From positions 1 to 30,962 of the forward strand of contig CAMDNF010000025.1 in the NCBI GenBank assembly GCA_945902735.1: a stretch of 30,962 nt of DNA. The letters are read 5' to 3'. This document shows, one piece after another, positions 10,853 through 18,957 of the stretch (position 1 is its first letter; every line of letters starts with the position of its first letter). The DNA comes from SHWC01 sp945902735. GTDB taxonomy: Bacteria > Pseudomonadota > Alphaproteobacteria > UBA828. Position numbers and translations under genes: made by a program. Under the pieces are notes generated by a model, which saw only the letters and a list, made by a program, of their open reading frames with translations, was not told the DNA's origin and searched no databases.

Positions 10853-11806
10853 CTAACGCGACAGAGGGTGATGATCGCGGACCACCGCCTTCAATCTATC
10901 ATCAACAACATGGGTATAAATTTCCGTGGTCGCAATATCCGCGTGACCGAGCATGGTTTGGACCGCGCGCAGATCGGCGCCATGGGCCAATAAATGGCTT
11001 GCGAAGGCATGCCGAAGAACGTGTGGCGACAAGCGCTTAGGGTCAATCCCCGCCACCGCCGCGAGTCCCTTGAGCAACTGGCCAACACGGTGGCGGGTGA
11101 GCCGGCCGCCTTTGCCGCGCGAGGGGAACAAATAGGGCGACGGGCGCACGCCGGCCAAATGCACCGCGCGCACCGAAAGATAGGCCGTAACCGCTTCACG
11201 CGCCGGCTCGCCGAGCGGCACGAGGCGTTCTTTCGCACCCTTGCCGCGCACGAGCAGACTAAGCGAATCGGCGCTGATTGCGGCGCGCGGCAGGTCGATC
11301 AATTCCGACACGCGAAGGCCGCTCGCATAGAGCAATTCAATGATCGCGAGCAGGCGCAGCGCATCGGCGGCGGCCCGTAACGAGGCGCCAGCCTGAGCGA
11401 CGCGGGCTTGGCCCTGCGCGGCGGCGATCAGCGCCTCAACCTCGGTCTCGCCGATGATCTTGGGCAATGTGCGCCCAAGGCGCGGCCCGTCAATAATTTC
11501 GGTCGGGTCATTGGCGCGCGCGCCCTCGGCGACCAAGAAACGAAAAAACTGGCGCAGGCTGGAGAGCCGACGCGCCGCGGTTCGTGGTGCGAACGCACCG
11601 TCGGCGAGTGTCGAGAGATAGCCGCGCAATTCATCGCGATCCGCCGTAACCAGCGCGCGCTTCGTCGCCACCAAATGAGCTGAAATCGCCTTTAGGTCGC
11701 GCTCATAGGCGTCTTTGGTGTGGAGGCTCGCGCCGCGTTCGCTCAGCAGCATTTCGCAGAACCGCTCGATGGCGCGATGGTCGGTCTCGGCTGGGACTTT
11801 TTTCAT
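10853..11806 (-). CDS. xerD: Tyrosine site-specific recombinase XerD
   Basis: A 317-aa tyrosine recombinase with an N-terminal SAM-like core-binding domain and a full catalytic set: Arg165 (SGLRVSEL), Lys189 (VRGKGAKER), His262 and Arg265 (HVLRHAFAS), His288 (MLGHAD) and Tyr297 (TEIYTH). With XerC it resolves chromosome dimers at dif under FtsK control. The length, the motif style and the setting between housekeeping genes argue for the chromosomal Xer protein and against a phage integrase. XerC versus XerD is assigned by resemblance only. Its ATG overlaps the upstream stop in an ATGA arrangement, implying translational coupling. Confidence 0.92.
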   Translation of the reverse strand: MKKVPAETDHRAIERFCEMLLSERGASLHTKDAYERDLKAISAHLVATKRALVTADRDELRGYLSTLADGAFAPRTAARRLSSLRQFFRFLVAEGARANDPTEIIDGPRLGRTLPKIIGETEVEALIAAAQGQARVAQAGASLRAAADALRLLAIIELLYASGLRVSELIDLPRAAISADSLSLLVRGKGAKERLVPLGEPAREAVTAYLSVRAVHLAGVRPSPYLFPSRGKGGRLTRHRVGQLLKGLAAVAGIDPKRLSPHVLRHAFASHLLAHGADLRAVQTMLGHADIATTEIYTHVVDDRLKAVVRDHHPLSR

Positions 11807-13623
11807 AGCCCCTTCCCGAGCGCCGCCTCGAGCGCAAGAGCGCGCGCCGGCTGATCGAGCCCAACCGCTTTCAAGCCTTCGACAACCCGCGCGAGCGTCA
11901 TGGTCGCGGCGCCGGCTGGTCCGGCCTCGCCCAAGGCGACGAGCCCGAGCAAGACCGTTTCACCCAAACGCTTGGCACCGATCGCATCATCGAGCGCCTT
12001 CATGATGGCTTGTGCCGGCAATGGCGCAGTTTCCTGCCTGGCATTCAGCGCGAGCGCGCGCCAAGCATCCTCAGGCACCTTGATGCCGATCGCTTGCAAT
12101 AGGCTCAAGACAAGGTTGGCGCGCGCACTGTGATCAGCGGTCACGGCGGCATTGGCTTCGAGCCAGGCGTCGAACCGCGCGTTGTCGAACCCTTGTGCGG
12201 TGGTGGCCCCCGCCACCATCATGATCGGCCACAGCGAATCGGCGATCTTTTGCGCCTCGGGATCGGCGGCACCCTGAACCGCAACCAATTGGCGCCAACG
12301 GCCCGCCGCTTGCGGCTCGGCCGCCGCCAATAACGCGCGCGCGGCATCACCCGCGAACCAGACGAGGGCCGGCGCGGGTTCGATTTTGCTGACCAGCGCG
12401 AAGGTCGCGCGGGCGACGGTCGGGAAGATGCCGTCCTCGCGGGCGCTCGCATAAGCGGCTTGAAGCAGTTTGGCCCGTGCCTCCGGCACGGTTTCGGCCT
12501 GCGCGGCGCGATAGAGCAGCGCGCGTGCGAGCGGCCCATCGAGCTTTTCGGCCGCACTTACGGCTTTGGCGAGTTGGTCCTTTTTGAATTCAGCGGCGGC
12601 GTAAAAGTGCGCGACGCTTTCAGCCGGCACGGTACCCGCCGCCTCGGCCGCTTCGACCGCCGCGATCCTGAGCTTCATCGGATTGTCGGTCGCCTCGGCG
12701 ATCAGCCGAAGCACGGCCGGATTGGCCCCGATCACCGCGCCCTCAGGCACCGGCCGCTTGGCCTTGCGTAACATGGCGAAGTGCAAGGGCGTCGGGTCGG
12801 GGAACTTTTCGAGCTTGGCTTTGACGCCGAGCAGCGCGTCGGCCAAGACCAAGAACGCGGTATCGCCGGCATCGCTCTCGCGCAAGAGATCCAGCCCTAG
12901 GCGCGCCGCTTCGGCCTCGTTGGCGATGATTTGACAGAACACCAGCGCCTTCTGCCAATAGCTGTCGCCACCGCGCGGCACTTCGGCGCGCACTTGGGCG
13001 CAGGCGGGGGCGTAATCGCCACCCGCGAGGAAATAAACGTCGCTTTCGATGCGCGCGCGCATGGGGTCGGCTTGGCCGGTTGCGGGCGCTTGCCGCAGAA
13101 GCGCGCCGGCCAATTGATATTCCCCCATACGGGCGAGCGCGGCGGCGCGGGCCGAGAGGAACGTGCCCGAAACGGCGCCCCCCTCCGGTGCCTCTGGCGG
13201 CGCGCCGGCAGACGTTAAAAGGCGAATGGCGAGCGAACGCATGGCGGGCGACACCGCGCCATGCGGCATGCGGCCTATCACGGCTTCGACGAACGAGCGC
13301 GCGGCCCCCTGCCAAAGCAGGCGCGGCAAAGGCGCGATGCCGGCTTCTGATAAGCCAAGCGAATCGGGCCCAACCGGCACGGCCTTCAGCTCATCCACCT
13401 CAACCGAGCTGGCAGGTTTGGTTTGACTGAGCGGGGGGGTGGTTTCGCCCGGCAGGGGTTCGGGGAGGATATCGATCGCCTCGGGATCGGTCGGGATCAG
13501 GCGGACGGGTTCCTCCGGCTCCTGGGCCCAGGCTCCGGGCGTCGAAACGACAATCGCCGCCGCGAGCAGCCCACCGAACCACGCGGCAAAACGGCGGCCT
13601 GAGCGGCAGTCCGGCCGGCTCAG
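11803..13623 (-). CDS. Exported alpha-helical repeat protein of unknown function (probable CTG start)
   Basis: About 606 aa from CTG 13623. Residues 2-33 form a signal peptide: a basic stretch (RSGRR), a hydrophobic core (FGGLLAAAIVVS) and an AWA cleavage site. A Pro/Glu-rich linker follows, then a long Ala/Leu-rich helical region that looks like TPR- or Sel1-type repeats; no catalytic motif is seen. It is probably a periplasmic or membrane-anchored scaffold. CTG is favoured because AAGGA lies about 9 nt upstream, its CTGA overlaps the stop of the 45-aa gene, and no ATG or GTG would keep a signal peptide at the N-terminus. TTG 13683 and ATG 13785 are alternatives with unlikely N-termini. The stop overlaps xerD (ATGA). 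Confidence 0.75.
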   Translation of the reverse strand: MSRPDCRSGRRFAAWFGGLLAAAIVVSTPGAWAQEPEEPVRLIPTDPEAIDILPEPLPGETTPPLSQTKPASSVEVDELKAVPVGPDSLGLSEAGIAPLPRLLWQGAARSFVEAVIGRMPHGAVSPAMRSLAIRLLTSAGAPPEAPEGGAVSGTFLSARAAALARMGEYQLAGALLRQAPATGQADPMRARIESDVYFLAGGDYAPACAQVRAEVPRGGDSYWQKALVFCQIIANEAEAARLGLDLLRESDAGDTAFLVLADALLGVKAKLEKFPDPTPLHFAMLRKAKRPVPEGAVIGANPAVLRLIAEATDNPMKLRIAAVEAAEAAGTVPAESVAHFYAAAEFKKDQLAKAVSAAEKLDGPLARALLYRAAQAETVPEARAKLLQAAYASAREDGIFPTVARATFALVSKIEPAPALVWFAGDAARALLAAAEPQAAGRWRQLVAVQGAADPEAQKIADSLWPIMMVAGATTAQGFDNARFDAWLEANAAVTADHSARANLVLSLLQAIGIKVPEDAWRALALNARQETAPLPAQAIMKALDDAIGAKRLGETVLLGLVALGEAGPAGAATMTLARVVEGLKAVGLDQPARALALEAALGKGL

Positions 13624-13757
13624 GGCTTGATTTCCTTGGTAATTGTTTGGTCGATCGGCTGGTTGGGCGGAGCGGGCTCCCAAATCAAGAGAAATGCCGC
13701 CGCGGCGCCTATCCCCAGCACGATGAGCACCAAAAATACGCGATAGACCGCCCTCAT
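13620..13757 (-). CDS. Small single-pass membrane protein, 45 aa
   Basis: This short reading frame encodes a basic N-terminus (MRAVYR), one hydrophobic helix of about 20 residues (VFLVLIVLGIGAAAAFLLIW), and a short polar tail rich in Pro, Gln and Lys. It looks like an inner-membrane protein with a periplasmic or cytoplasmic tail. Its TGA overlaps the CTG start of the downstream exported protein, and a promoter-like sequence lies 80 bp upstream, so it is likely the first gene of the unit ending with xerD and accA. No clear Shine-Dalgarno is present before its ATG. I do not recognise a named family. Confidence 0.6.
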   Translation of the reverse strand: MRAVYRVFLVLIVLGIGAAAAFLLIWEPAPPNQPIDQTITKEIKP

Positions 13758-13812
13758 GATCGGGCGAGCGTCCAGCGTGAACCATCAAGATGCACGGGCA
13801 ATTTGCTGTGCT

Positions 13813-13827
13813 ACATTGGGCCAATGT
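13813..13827. promoter_or_regulatory. 15-bp palindrome between aroK and the divergent operon
   Basis: ACATTGG-G-CCAATGT has perfect 7-bp arms around one G. It lies in the 146-bp divergent spacer, just downstream of the start predicted for the minus-strand promoter. It is a candidate operator; no regulator is identified. Confidence 0.35.
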
Positions 13828-13839
13828 CGAATCGAACGC

Positions 13840-13868
13840 AGTGTACCGGGCGAGCCTCGCAAACTCAA
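13840..13868 (-). promoter_or_regulatory. Probable sigma-70 promoter for the 13757-9875 operon
   Basis: On the minus strand TTGAGT (13868-13863) and TACACT (13845-13840) are spaced by 17 bases. The start would fall near 13833, about 76 nt before the ATG of the 45-aa gene. Confidence 0.5.
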
Positions 13869-13903
13869 TCAAATGCCCTGCCGGCCCGCAGCGGAGCCGC
13901 GCA

Positions 13904-14479
13904 ATGATCCCGGACAGGCTCATCCAGGCGCTTGACCGCAGTATCGTGCTGGTCGGCCTCATGGGCGCCGGAAAGAGCGCGATTGGACGGCGTTTGGCCA
14001 CGCGCCTTGGGCTGAAATTCGTCGACGCCGATGCCGAGATCGAAATGGCCGCAGGCTGCTCGATCGCCGACATTTTCGAGATTCATGGCGAGCCGGCGTT
14101 CCGCGAAGGCGAGCGGCGGGTCGTGGCGCGCCTTCTGAAAGAACCGCCCCATGTGCTGGCAACCGGCGGTGGTGCGTTCATGGACGCCGAGACGCGGGAA
14201 CGTATTCGCGAGCGGGGTGTTTCGGTTTGGCTGCGCGCCGATATCGAGCTGTTGCTCTCGCGTGTGTCGCGCCGCGACGATCGCCCCCTCCTCAAGCAAG
14301 GGGACAAACGCGAAATTCTTGCCGCGCTGATTACCGAGCGTTACCCAGTTTATGCCGAGGCGGATATCACGGTTGATAGCGAGGACGTGCCACATGACCG
14401 CATGGTCGACAAAATCATCACGGCGCTGAATCAACATTTGCGTGGCCGAACACCGGTGACGCAGAGCACGACGGCTTGA
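13904..14479 (+). CDS. aroK: Shikimate kinase
   Basis: A 191-aa shikimate kinase, which phosphorylates shikimate at O3 using ATP. The P-loop GLMGAGKS is at residues 18-25, followed by the DADAEIE metal/substrate segment, the RxGE-like FREGERR shikimate-binding region, the ATGGGAF motif and the lid RRDDRPLL. The start at ATG 13904 gives normal length with GGAG upstream; longer readings add non-family residues. It precedes aroB by 25 bp, and the two catalyse steps of the same pathway. Confidence 0.96.
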   Translation: MIPDRLIQALDRSIVLVGLMGAGKSAIGRRLATRLGLKFVDADAEIEMAAGCSIADIFEIHGEPAFREGERRVVARLLKEPPHVLATGGGAFMDAETRERIRERGVSVWLRADIELLLSRVSRRDDRPLLKQGDKREILAALITERYPVYAEADITVDSEDVPHDRMVDKIITALNQHLRGRTPVTQSTTA

Positions 14480-14504
14480 AGATCGCGCCGCACGAAGCCA
14501 TGCC

Positions 14505-15680
14505 ATGACGTCGAACCGCGACCACCCCTCAACAGCCAGCGAATGCGTGAACGTTGCGCTCGGCGAGCGCAGCTACGACATTCTGGTCGGGCGCGGCCTG
14601 CTCGACCAAGCCGGCGCGCTGATCGCCGCGCGCTTCGCCAGGCGACGCGCCTTCATTGTGACCGATGCCAATGTCGCGCGAAGCTATCTCGCCGCGCTGG
14701 AGCGCGATTTGACGCAGGCCGGCGTCGCGGCCATGTCAATCGTGCTCGATGCCGGAGAACAGACCAAGGATTTTAGCCACCTCGAAGGCCTGATCGAGAA
14801 GCTGCTCGGGGCACGCATCGAGCGATCGAGCCTTTTGATCGCGCTTGGCGGCGGGGTAATCGGCGATCTCGTCGGCTTCGCCGCCAGCATCGTATTACGC
14901 GGCATCGACTTCATCCAAATACCGACCACGCTGCTCGCCCAGGTCGACAGTTCGGTCGGCGGCAAGACCGCGATCAACAGCCGTATCGGTAAGAACCTGA
15001 TCGGTACGTTCCACCAACCGCGCCTCGTGCTGATCGACACCGATGCCCTCAATACCTTGCCGCCGCGCGAGTTGCGCGCGGGCTATGCCGAGGTGGTAAA
15101 ATATGGGCTGATCGACGATCCGGCGTTTTTCACCTGGCTCGAAGCCAATGGTAAGACACTGCTCGATGGCGACACCGCCGCCCGTCGCCATGCCGTGGTC
15201 ACGAGTTGTCGGGCCAAGGCACGCATCGTCGCCGCCGATGAGCGCGAGACCGGCGTGCGTGCCCTGCTCAATCTCGGCCACACCTTTGCTCATGCGTTCG
15301 AAGCGGAGACCGGCTATGGCGCGGCGCTTTTGCATGGCGAGGCCGTTGGGACGGGGCTTGGCCTCGCGTTCGCGTTGTCCGCGCGGCTTGGCCTGTGCAC
15401 CGCCGCCGATGCCGAGCGCGTTCAGCGCCACCTTGCTCTGGCTGGTCTGCCGACGACAATCGACGCGTTGCCGCCCCGTGCGTGGAGCGCCGCGCGTTTG
15501 ATCGAGCACATGGCGCACGACAAGAAAGTGAAAGCCGGGCGCGTTACGTTCGTGCTCGCTCGCGGTATCGGCAAAGCGTTCGTCTCAAGCGACGTGCCGA
15601 TCGAGACGGTGCAAGATTTGTTGTCCGATTTCATCAGTGCCGGGCAATCACCGGCCCGCGTGTCAGGAGTATCGCCGTGA
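14505..15680 (+). CDS. aroB: 3-dehydroquinate synthase
   Basis: A 391-aa AroB, which converts DAHP to 3-dehydroquinate, the second step of the shikimate pathway. The NAD-binding stretch ALGGGVIGDLVGFAAS and the QIPTTLLAQVDSSVGGKTAIN block are complete. The zinc ligands appear as Glu196 (GYAEVVKYG), His259 (NLGHTFAH) and His277 (LLHGEAV). It is slightly longer than usual through its N-terminal and C-terminal ends. Its TGA overlaps the GTG start of the CorC-type gene, so aroK-aroB-CorC is likely one transcript. Confidence 0.97.
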   Translation: MTSNRDHPSTASECVNVALGERSYDILVGRGLLDQAGALIAARFARRRAFIVTDANVARSYLAALERDLTQAGVAAMSIVLDAGEQTKDFSHLEGLIEKLLGARIERSSLLIALGGGVIGDLVGFAASIVLRGIDFIQIPTTLLAQVDSSVGGKTAINSRIGKNLIGTFHQPRLVLIDTDALNTLPPRELRAGYAEVVKYGLIDDPAFFTWLEANGKTLLDGDTAARRHAVVTSCRAKARIVAADERETGVRALLNLGHTFAHAFEAETGYGAALLHGEAVGTGLGLAFALSARLGLCTAADAERVQRHLALAGLPTTIDALPPRAWSAARLIEHMAHDKKVKAGRVTFVLARGIGKAFVSSDVPIETVQDLLSDFISAGQSPARVSGVSP

Positions 15681-16948
15681 TCGTCTCGATCGTCGGGATC
15701 GGCATTTTGCTGATATTTTCCGCTTTCTTTTCTGGGAGCGAGACGGCGCTGACCGCGACATCGCGGGCCCGCATGCACCACCTGGAGGAAGAGGGCCATC
15801 GTCGCGCGCGCCTGGTCACCAAGCTGATCGCACGCCGCGAGCGATTGATCGGCACGCTCCTGATCGGCAATAACATCGCGAACATTTTTGCCTCGGCGCT
15901 CGCCACCAGTGTGTTGATCGAAATGGTGGGCGATGGCGCGGTTGCCATTGCCACGATCCTGATGACCGTGCTCGTGATCATCTTCTCCGAGGTGCTGCCG
16001 AAGACTTACGCGATCCGGAACGCCGACCGTGTTTCGCTCGCGATCGCGCCGGCAGCGGCGGTATCGGTCTTTTTACTCTCACCCATTGCGATCTCGGTCC
16101 AGCTCATCGTATCCGGCATGTTGAAACTGGCCGGCGGGCGGGTCGCGCCGTCTGGCCCCGATGCGGCCGAACAGGAGATTCGCGGCACGATCAGCATCCA
16201 TGCCGAGTCTGGCGCTGTGGTCGCGCATGAACGCGAAATGCTGCACAGCATTCTCGACCTCGACCGCATGACGGTTGGCGAAATCATGACCCACCGGCGG
16301 CGCATGTTGACGCTCGACGCCGATCTGCCAGCCAGGGAATTGGTCGAACGCGTGATGGCGAGCCCCTATACGCGGATTCCGGTTTGGCGCGGCGAACTCG
16401 ACAACATTGTGGGCGTGCTGCACGCGAAGGACGTGCTTCGCGCGCTCGGCGCCTCGCGCGGCAATCCCGACGTGGTCGATGTCGCGGCCATCGTGACCAA
16501 GCCATGGTTTGTGCCGGAAACCACCAATCTGCTCGAGCAAATGACGGCCTTTCGCGAGCGCCACGCCCATTTCGCGCTGGTGGTCGATGAATATGGCGCG
16601 CTAATGGGCCTCGTGACACTCGAAGATATTCTCGAGGAAATCGTCGGCGAGATCACCGATGAGCACGACGTCAAGACGCGCATGATCGCCGCGCAACCCG
16701 ATGGCAGCTATTTGGTGCAAGGTATTTTGTCGGTCCGCGACGTCAATCGCCGCCTGGGCTGGGATCTCGAGGAAGACGAAGCGACCACCATCGCGGGCCT
16801 GATGATGCATCACGCCCAAACCATCCCCGAAGTCGGCGAGCGATGCGAAATCGCCGGCTTCCGCTTCGAGGTGATGACGCGCCTGGGCAATACGCTGACC
16901 CAAATCAAAATCACACCACCGCCCGATGTGACCGCGCGCGCCACATGA
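15677..16948 (+). CDS. CNNM-type transporter, HlyC/CorC family, with CBS pair
   Basis: A 423-aa membrane protein. The N-terminal DUF21/CNNM domain has about four hydrophobic segments (starting IVGIGILLIFSAFFSGSETAL; also LIGNNIANIFASALA). A CBS pair follows (around VGEIMTHRRRMLTLD through FALVVDEYGALMGLVTLEDILEEIVGEI), and then the C-terminal CorC_HlyC domain. The family is linked to Mg or Co homeostasis; the haemolysin label is historical. GTG 15677 is chosen because it overlaps the aroB stop (GTGA), has AGGAG upstream, and places the hydrophobic segment at the N-terminus. Confidence 0.92.
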   Translation: MIVSIVGIGILLIFSAFFSGSETALTATSRARMHHLEEEGHRRARLVTKLIARRERLIGTLLIGNNIANIFASALATSVLIEMVGDGAVAIATILMTVLVIIFSEVLPKTYAIRNADRVSLAIAPAAAVSVFLLSPIAISVQLIVSGMLKLAGGRVAPSGPDAAEQEIRGTISIHAESGAVVAHEREMLHSILDLDRMTVGEIMTHRRRMLTLDADLPARELVERVMASPYTRIPVWRGELDNIVGVLHAKDVLRALGASRGNPDVVDVAAIVTKPWFVPETTNLLEQMTAFRERHAHFALVVDEYGALMGLVTLEDILEEIVGEITDEHDVKTRMIAAQPDGSYLVQGILSVRDVNRRLGWDLEEDEATTIAGLMMHHAQTIPEVGERCEIAGFRFEVMTRLGNTLTQIKITPPPDVTARAT

Positions 16949-16973
16949 CGGACTGACCGCAGGTCACCGGCCG

Positions 16974-17852
16974 ATGATCCTGGATATCCTTGAAATCGTC
17001 GCGCCGGTTTTTCTGTGCGCCGGCGTCGGCTATGGCTGGAAGCGCGCCAAGCAGCCGTTCGATACGATGCTGGTGACCCGGCTGGTCTCCATGATCGGGG
17101 CGCCCTGCCTAATTTTCTCGACGCTGGTCGGCATCGACCAGATGGCGGACGATATTCTCGTCATGGTGTTGGCGAGCCTCGCGGCGGTCGCCGGCTTCAC
17201 CGTGCTCTCGACTCTCGCGCTCAAGGCACTTGGCCTACCGCTCCGCACCTATCTCGCCGCGCTGGTGTTTCCGAATGCCGGCAATATGGGCCTGCCCCTC
17301 TGCCTGTTCGCGTTCGGCGATGCCGGGCTTGCGCTCGGCATCGGCTATTTCACGGTGACGGCGACCCTTAATCTGACGCTCGGCAATTGGTTTTATTCGG
17401 GCGAGCCGCGACCATGGCGGGCGCTCAAAACGCCGATCCCCTATGCGGTCGCGCTCGGCCTTGTCTTGATGGCGACCGGCACCGCGCCGCCCGAGTTCCT
17501 GCTCAAGACCACAAAACTTTTGGGCGGTATCGCGATCCCCATGATGATGCTCTCGCTCGGAGTCTCGCTCGCCGAGCTCGGTGTCACGCGGCCAGGTCGC
17601 ACCTTTTTGCTGGCGGTTCTCCGCTTCGGCATTGGGCTCGGGGTCGGCTATGGCATTGCGCTGGCCTTCGGCTTCGAGGGCGCTCAACGCGGCGTGATGA
17701 TGATCCAGAGCGCCATGCCGGTGGCGGTGTTCAACTATTTGTTCGCCGCGCTCTACAAGCGAAACCCGGAAGAGATCGCGAGCTTAGTGCTGATTTCGAG
17801 CGCGCTCGGCTTCGCCTCGCTGCCGCTCTTGGTCTATCTGGCCAAAATCTAA
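16974..17852 (+). CDS. AEC family transporter (auxin efflux carrier type)
   Basis: A 292-aa, very hydrophobic protein of the AEC/MdcF superfamily with about ten transmembrane segments. Family-like stretches are ILEIVAPVFLCAGVGYGWKR at the start, LVFPNAGNMGLPLCLFAFG in the middle and MIQSAMPVAVFNYLFAALY near the end. Bacterial members move organic anions such as malonate; the substrate here is unknown. It follows the CorC-type gene by 25 bp and may share its transcript. It overlaps the convergent pyrD by 3 bp at the stop codons. Confidence 0.9.
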   Translation: MILDILEIVAPVFLCAGVGYGWKRAKQPFDTMLVTRLVSMIGAPCLIFSTLVGIDQMADDILVMVLASLAAVAGFTVLSTLALKALGLPLRTYLAALVFPNAGNMGLPLCLFAFGDAGLALGIGYFTVTATLNLTLGNWFYSGEPRPWRALKTPIPYAVALGLVLMATGTAPPEFLLKTTKLLGGIAIPMMMLSLGVSLAELGVTRPGRTFLLAVLRFGIGLGVGYGIALAFGFEGAQRGVMMIQSAMPVAVFNYLFAALYKRNPEEIASLVLISSALGFASLPLLVYLAKI

Positions 17853-18856
17853 CGGGCAGCGAGGCCGCGATTGATGTCGTGGATCAGGCGCGGGCCACGA
17901 TAGACGAACGCGGTATAGACCTGGACTAGGCTGGCGCCGGCTTGGAGGCGCGCTCGTGCATCGCGCTCCGAACCTATACCGCCCACGCCAATCAACGCCA
18001 ATCGGCCCTGGTTGAGCCCGGCAAGCCGGGCCAGCGCGTCTTGCGCCCGCGTTCTCAACGGTTCCCCGCTCAGCCCGCCCGTCTCACCCCGATGCCGCGA
18101 ACGCAGCGCCGGGGGGCGCGCGATCGTCGTGTTGGTGGCGACCAGCCCATCGAGACCGTGAGCGCTGACCGCTTCCGCCAACGCGGCCAGTGCGTCGTCA
18201 TCGAGATCGGGCGCGAGCTTGAGGAGGAGCGCGGGGCGCCTTGTGGTTTTGCCGCGTGCCTCGGCGAGGCGCCCAAGCAGCGCCGTTAGCTGACCCCCCG
18301 CTTGCAACCCCCTTAAGCCCGGCGTGTTGGGCGAGGAGATATTGACCACGAGATAATCCGCATAGTCGGAGAGCCGGTTGAGCCCCAACACATAGTCGGC
18401 GATCTTGTCCTCGGTCTCCTTGTTAGCGCCGAGATTGATGCCGAGCACGGCCATGGCGCCCGCCGGGCCGGCGCGAAAGCGCGCGACATTGCGCTCGAAC
18501 AAGTCGATACCGCCGCTATTGAAGCCCATGCGGTTGATCAGCGCGGCGTCCTCGCGCAGGCGAAATAATCGTGGACGCGGATTGCCCGCTTGCGGCTTCG
18601 GCGTGACGGTGCCGGCCTCAACAAAGCCGAAGCCGAGGCGAAACAGGCCGGCCAGGGCGGCGGCGTCCTTGTCGAAGCCGGCGGCGAGGCCAAGCGGGCT
18701 CAGCAGCGTGCGTCCGAATAACGAGAGCTTGAGCGAAGCTGGTGGCGCCTCAATGCGGCCAAAAGGAAGCCTTAGACCGGTGAGCGCGGCGTGATGCGCG
18801 GTCTCCGGTGGCAAGAGCCCGAGCGCGCCAGTCGCCAGATCGAGCAGCGATGACAA
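17849..18856 (-). CDS. pyrD: Dihydroorotate dehydrogenase (quinone), class 2
   Basis: A PyrD of about 335 aa from TTG 18856, close to the E. coli length. It oxidises dihydroorotate to orotate with FMN and passes electrons to quinone at the inner membrane. The N-terminal amphipathic helix (LLDLATGALGLLPPETAHH) marks the membrane-bound class 2 type. Core motifs are LAAGFDKDA, EAGTVTPKPQAGNPRPRLFRL, INRMGFNSGG, NISSPNTPGLRGLQ with its catalytic Ser, and GVGGIGS. The TTG start is chosen for the GAAAGG upstream and the match to the family N-terminus. GTG 18907 is an alternative. Divergent from speE. Confidence 0.95.
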   Translation of the reverse strand: MSSLLDLATGALGLLPPETAHHAALTGLRLPFGRIEAPPASLKLSLFGRTLLSPLGLAAGFDKDAAALAGLFRLGFGFVEAGTVTPKPQAGNPRPRLFRLREDAALINRMGFNSGGIDLFERNVARFRAGPAGAMAVLGINLGANKETEDKIADYVLGLNRLSDYADYLVVNISSPNTPGLRGLQAGGQLTALLGRLAEARGKTTRRPALLLKLAPDLDDDALAALAEAVSAHGLDGLVATNTTIARPPALRSRHRGETGGLSGEPLRTRAQDALARLAGLNQGRLALIGVGGIGSERDARARLQAGASLVQVYTAFVYRGPRLIHDINRGLAAR

Positions 18857-18957
18857 TCCGATTACCCTTTCAGCGCCATGTGCCAAACCGGTTGCGCCCG
18901 CAGCCACCCTGCCCTAAGACGGGCGCGCTGAAAATCGTCGCCGAAAGGAGCCCCATC

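Noticed and set aside
10109..10993. 294-codon plus-strand open frame over accA and xerD
   Set aside because: It is antisense to two well-supported genes; long antisense frames are expected in GC-rich DNA, and its translation has no family-like features.
10853..11806. Tyrosine recombinase as sign of a mobile island
   Set aside because: It is translationally coupled to its neighbour and followed by accA; no att repeats, tRNA or phage genes are nearby, so it is the chromosomal Xer recombinase.
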